Shown in pieces: positions 63,222-64,000 of a DNA stretch of 64,000 nt (position 1 is its first letter; each line of letters begins with the position of its first letter). This stretch comes from Inquilinus sp. KBS0705 (GTDB taxonomy: Bacteria; Bacteroidota; Bacteroidia; Sphingobacteriales; Sphingobacteriaceae), in the NCBI GenBank assembly GCA_005938025.2, contig VCCI02000001.1:1302001-1366000 (forward strand), written 5' to 3'. The translations under genes were made by a program, and so were the position numbers. Under the pieces are notes generated by a model. The model did not search any database. It was not told where the DNA came from and saw nothing but the letters and a program-made list of their open reading frames with translations.

Positions 63222-63510
63222 TAACTAAGCTAATATTATACTCTTTAAATAGTTGTTCTGATAGCAAAAGTACATCCGCCTCTGCTTTATTTAAGAGGTA
63301 AACTGTTTCTATATCATTATCTAAACACAGCGCCAGCATTAAGTGCGTGTAACTATCTGCCGCCGGGTTGGGCAATTGCAGCATTCCTTGTTTTTCCAGC
63401 ATAAAAGCGGGTAATTCAAGGTAGTCGCCTAAAATTACATCGGGGCTGTTTAGCTTGCTTTTTAGCTTGTGTGCCAATGCGGTGGTAGCTGCGGTTATCA
63501 GTATTTTCAA
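63202..63510 (-). CDS. Conserved-looking small protein of unknown function
   Basis: 102 residues without signal peptide. It begins KILITAATTALAHKL, which resembles the start of a Rossmann-like NAD/nucleotide fold but is too short to be a complete one. No family recognised. It overlaps the HAD gene by 20 bases and lies 3 bp after the LolD-like gene, so it is translated as part of that operon. Confidence 0.75.
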   Translation of the reverse strand: MKILITAATTALAHKLKSKLNSPDVILGDYLELPAFMLEKQGMLQLPNPAADSYTHLMLALCLDNDIETVYLLNKAEADVLLLSEQLFKEYNISLVNGTIEI

Positions 63511-63513
63511 GTT

Positions 63514-64000
63514 TTATAAGCTATTTACTATCAAACCATCCTTCATCAATATAGTACGGTCGGCCATACCGGCTAATTCCTCGTTGTGGGTTACTATTAC
63601 AAATGTTTGGTTAAAGTCTTTTCTTAACCTTACAAAAAGTTCGTGCAATTCTAACGCATTTACCGAATCGAGGTTACCCGATGGCTCGTCGGCAAAAATA
63701 AGTGCCGGCTTATTAATTAATGCCCTTGCTACAGCCACACGTTGCTGCTCCCCTCCCGATAGTTCGGCTGGTTTATGGGTAAGCCTATGGCCAAGCCCCA
63801 GCATCTCCAGTAACTCTTTTGCCCTTGTTTCAGCTTCGGCGCGCGGTACACCAGCTATAAATGCAGGTATACAAACATTTTCAAGCGCGTTAAACTCTAC
63901 CAATAAATGATGGAACTGAAAAATAAAGCCAATTTTATGGTTACGAAACTCGCTCAGCTTTTTATTATTAAGCTTACTAACCTCTACACCATCAATATAC
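63514..64000 (-). CDS. lolD: LolD-like ABC transporter ATPase (partial, N-terminus beyond the window)
   Basis: About 162 residues are visible; the frame continues past 64000. The Q-loop is in [11 protein letters not shown], then [13 protein letters not shown], a wording typical of LolD proteins that power lipoprotein release from the inner membrane. Signature [14 protein letters not shown], Walker [13 protein letters not shown] and the switch His in VTHNEE follow. Walker A is outside the window. It leads an operon with the small unknown protein (3 bp) and the HAD-like protein. The LolD assignment over MacB-type ATPases rests on sequence style. Confidence 0.85.
   Translation of the reverse strand, partial: YIDGVEVSKLNNKKLSEFRNHKIGFIFQFHHLLVEFNALENVCIPAFIAGVPRAEAETRAKELLEMLGLGHRLTHKPAELSGGEQQRVAVARALINKPALIFADEPSGNLDSVNALELHELFVRLRKDFNQTFVIVTHNEELAGMADRTILMKDGLIVNSL

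Noticed and set aside
1-64000. Insertion sequences, prophage, tRNA or rRNA genes
   Set aside because: I looked for transposase-like proteins, phage genes and clear RNA genes and recognised none; without a covariance search a small RNA gene could be missed.

Overview
The window looks like a chromosomal segment of a Bacteroidota bacterium, most likely a Sphingobacteriaceae member such as Mucilaginibacter or Pedobacter. The evidence is protein style: a short 286-residue primary sigma factor, a DUF4251 protein, lipoproteins with Cys-Lys-Lys starts, weak Shine-Dalgarno signals, and a TAnnTTTG-type -7 element before rpoD. The genus is an inference. I saw no rRNA, tRNA, insertion sequence, phage gene or CRISPR array.

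Positions 1-31470 (all minus strand) hold an unusual array: one membrane fusion protein (31470-30214), one MacB/LolD-type ABC ATPase (30079-29402), then eleven complete permeases and one truncated at the window edge. Each complete permease is a double-length MacB/FtsX protein with two copies of the periplasmic domain plus transmembrane core. A small secreted DUF4097-like protein with an exact 18-residue repeat sits inside the array. Facing away from the array is a sigma-54-type response regulator followed by an overlapping histidine kinase gene (31770-34476).

The best find is regulatory. Four copies of a ~44-bp conserved block (core TGTTCGGTWAYGATACA) lie at 686-729, 5889-5932, 14484-14527 and 31563-31606. 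Each points at the next array gene and lies 50-52 bp upstream of a TGGYAY-N5-TT element resembling the -24 half of a sigma-54 promoter. Three of the four are immediately preceded by a hairpin that would end the upstream transcript. The array therefore reads as four modules, probably switched on together by the neighbouring two-component system through one shared enhancer site: (1) fusion protein, ATPase and six permeases; (2) permease, DUF4097-like protein and two permeases; (3) two permeases; (4) the truncated permease onward.

Positions 34533-38141 carry a periplasmic thioredoxin-like protein, htpG, a DUF4251 protein and a small unknown protein. Positions 38163-53575 are a mostly minus-strand accessory and metabolic region: a Tat-exported TIM-barrel protein; a RidA / D-threonine-aldolase-like / M19 dipeptidase / GH63-like glucosidase operon; an outer-membrane-protein / PAP2-haloperoxidase / DoxX / outer-membrane-protein operon; a GH130 enzyme with a methyltransferase; a plus-strand metallo-beta-lactamase-fold hydrolase; and an XRE/DUF2975 pair.

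Positions 53798-60940 are housekeeping in character: rpoD; an operon of endonuclease V, a tiny membrane protein, an ABC ATPase and a PhzF protein; then smc. The end of the window (minus strand) has an S41 peptidase lipoprotein, a degenerate HAD protein, a small unknown protein and a partial LolD-like ATPase.

A second recurring pattern is a set of intergenic tracts built from degenerate 7-bp units, usually as inverted repeats, whose sequence differs from site to site although the 7-bp period is kept.
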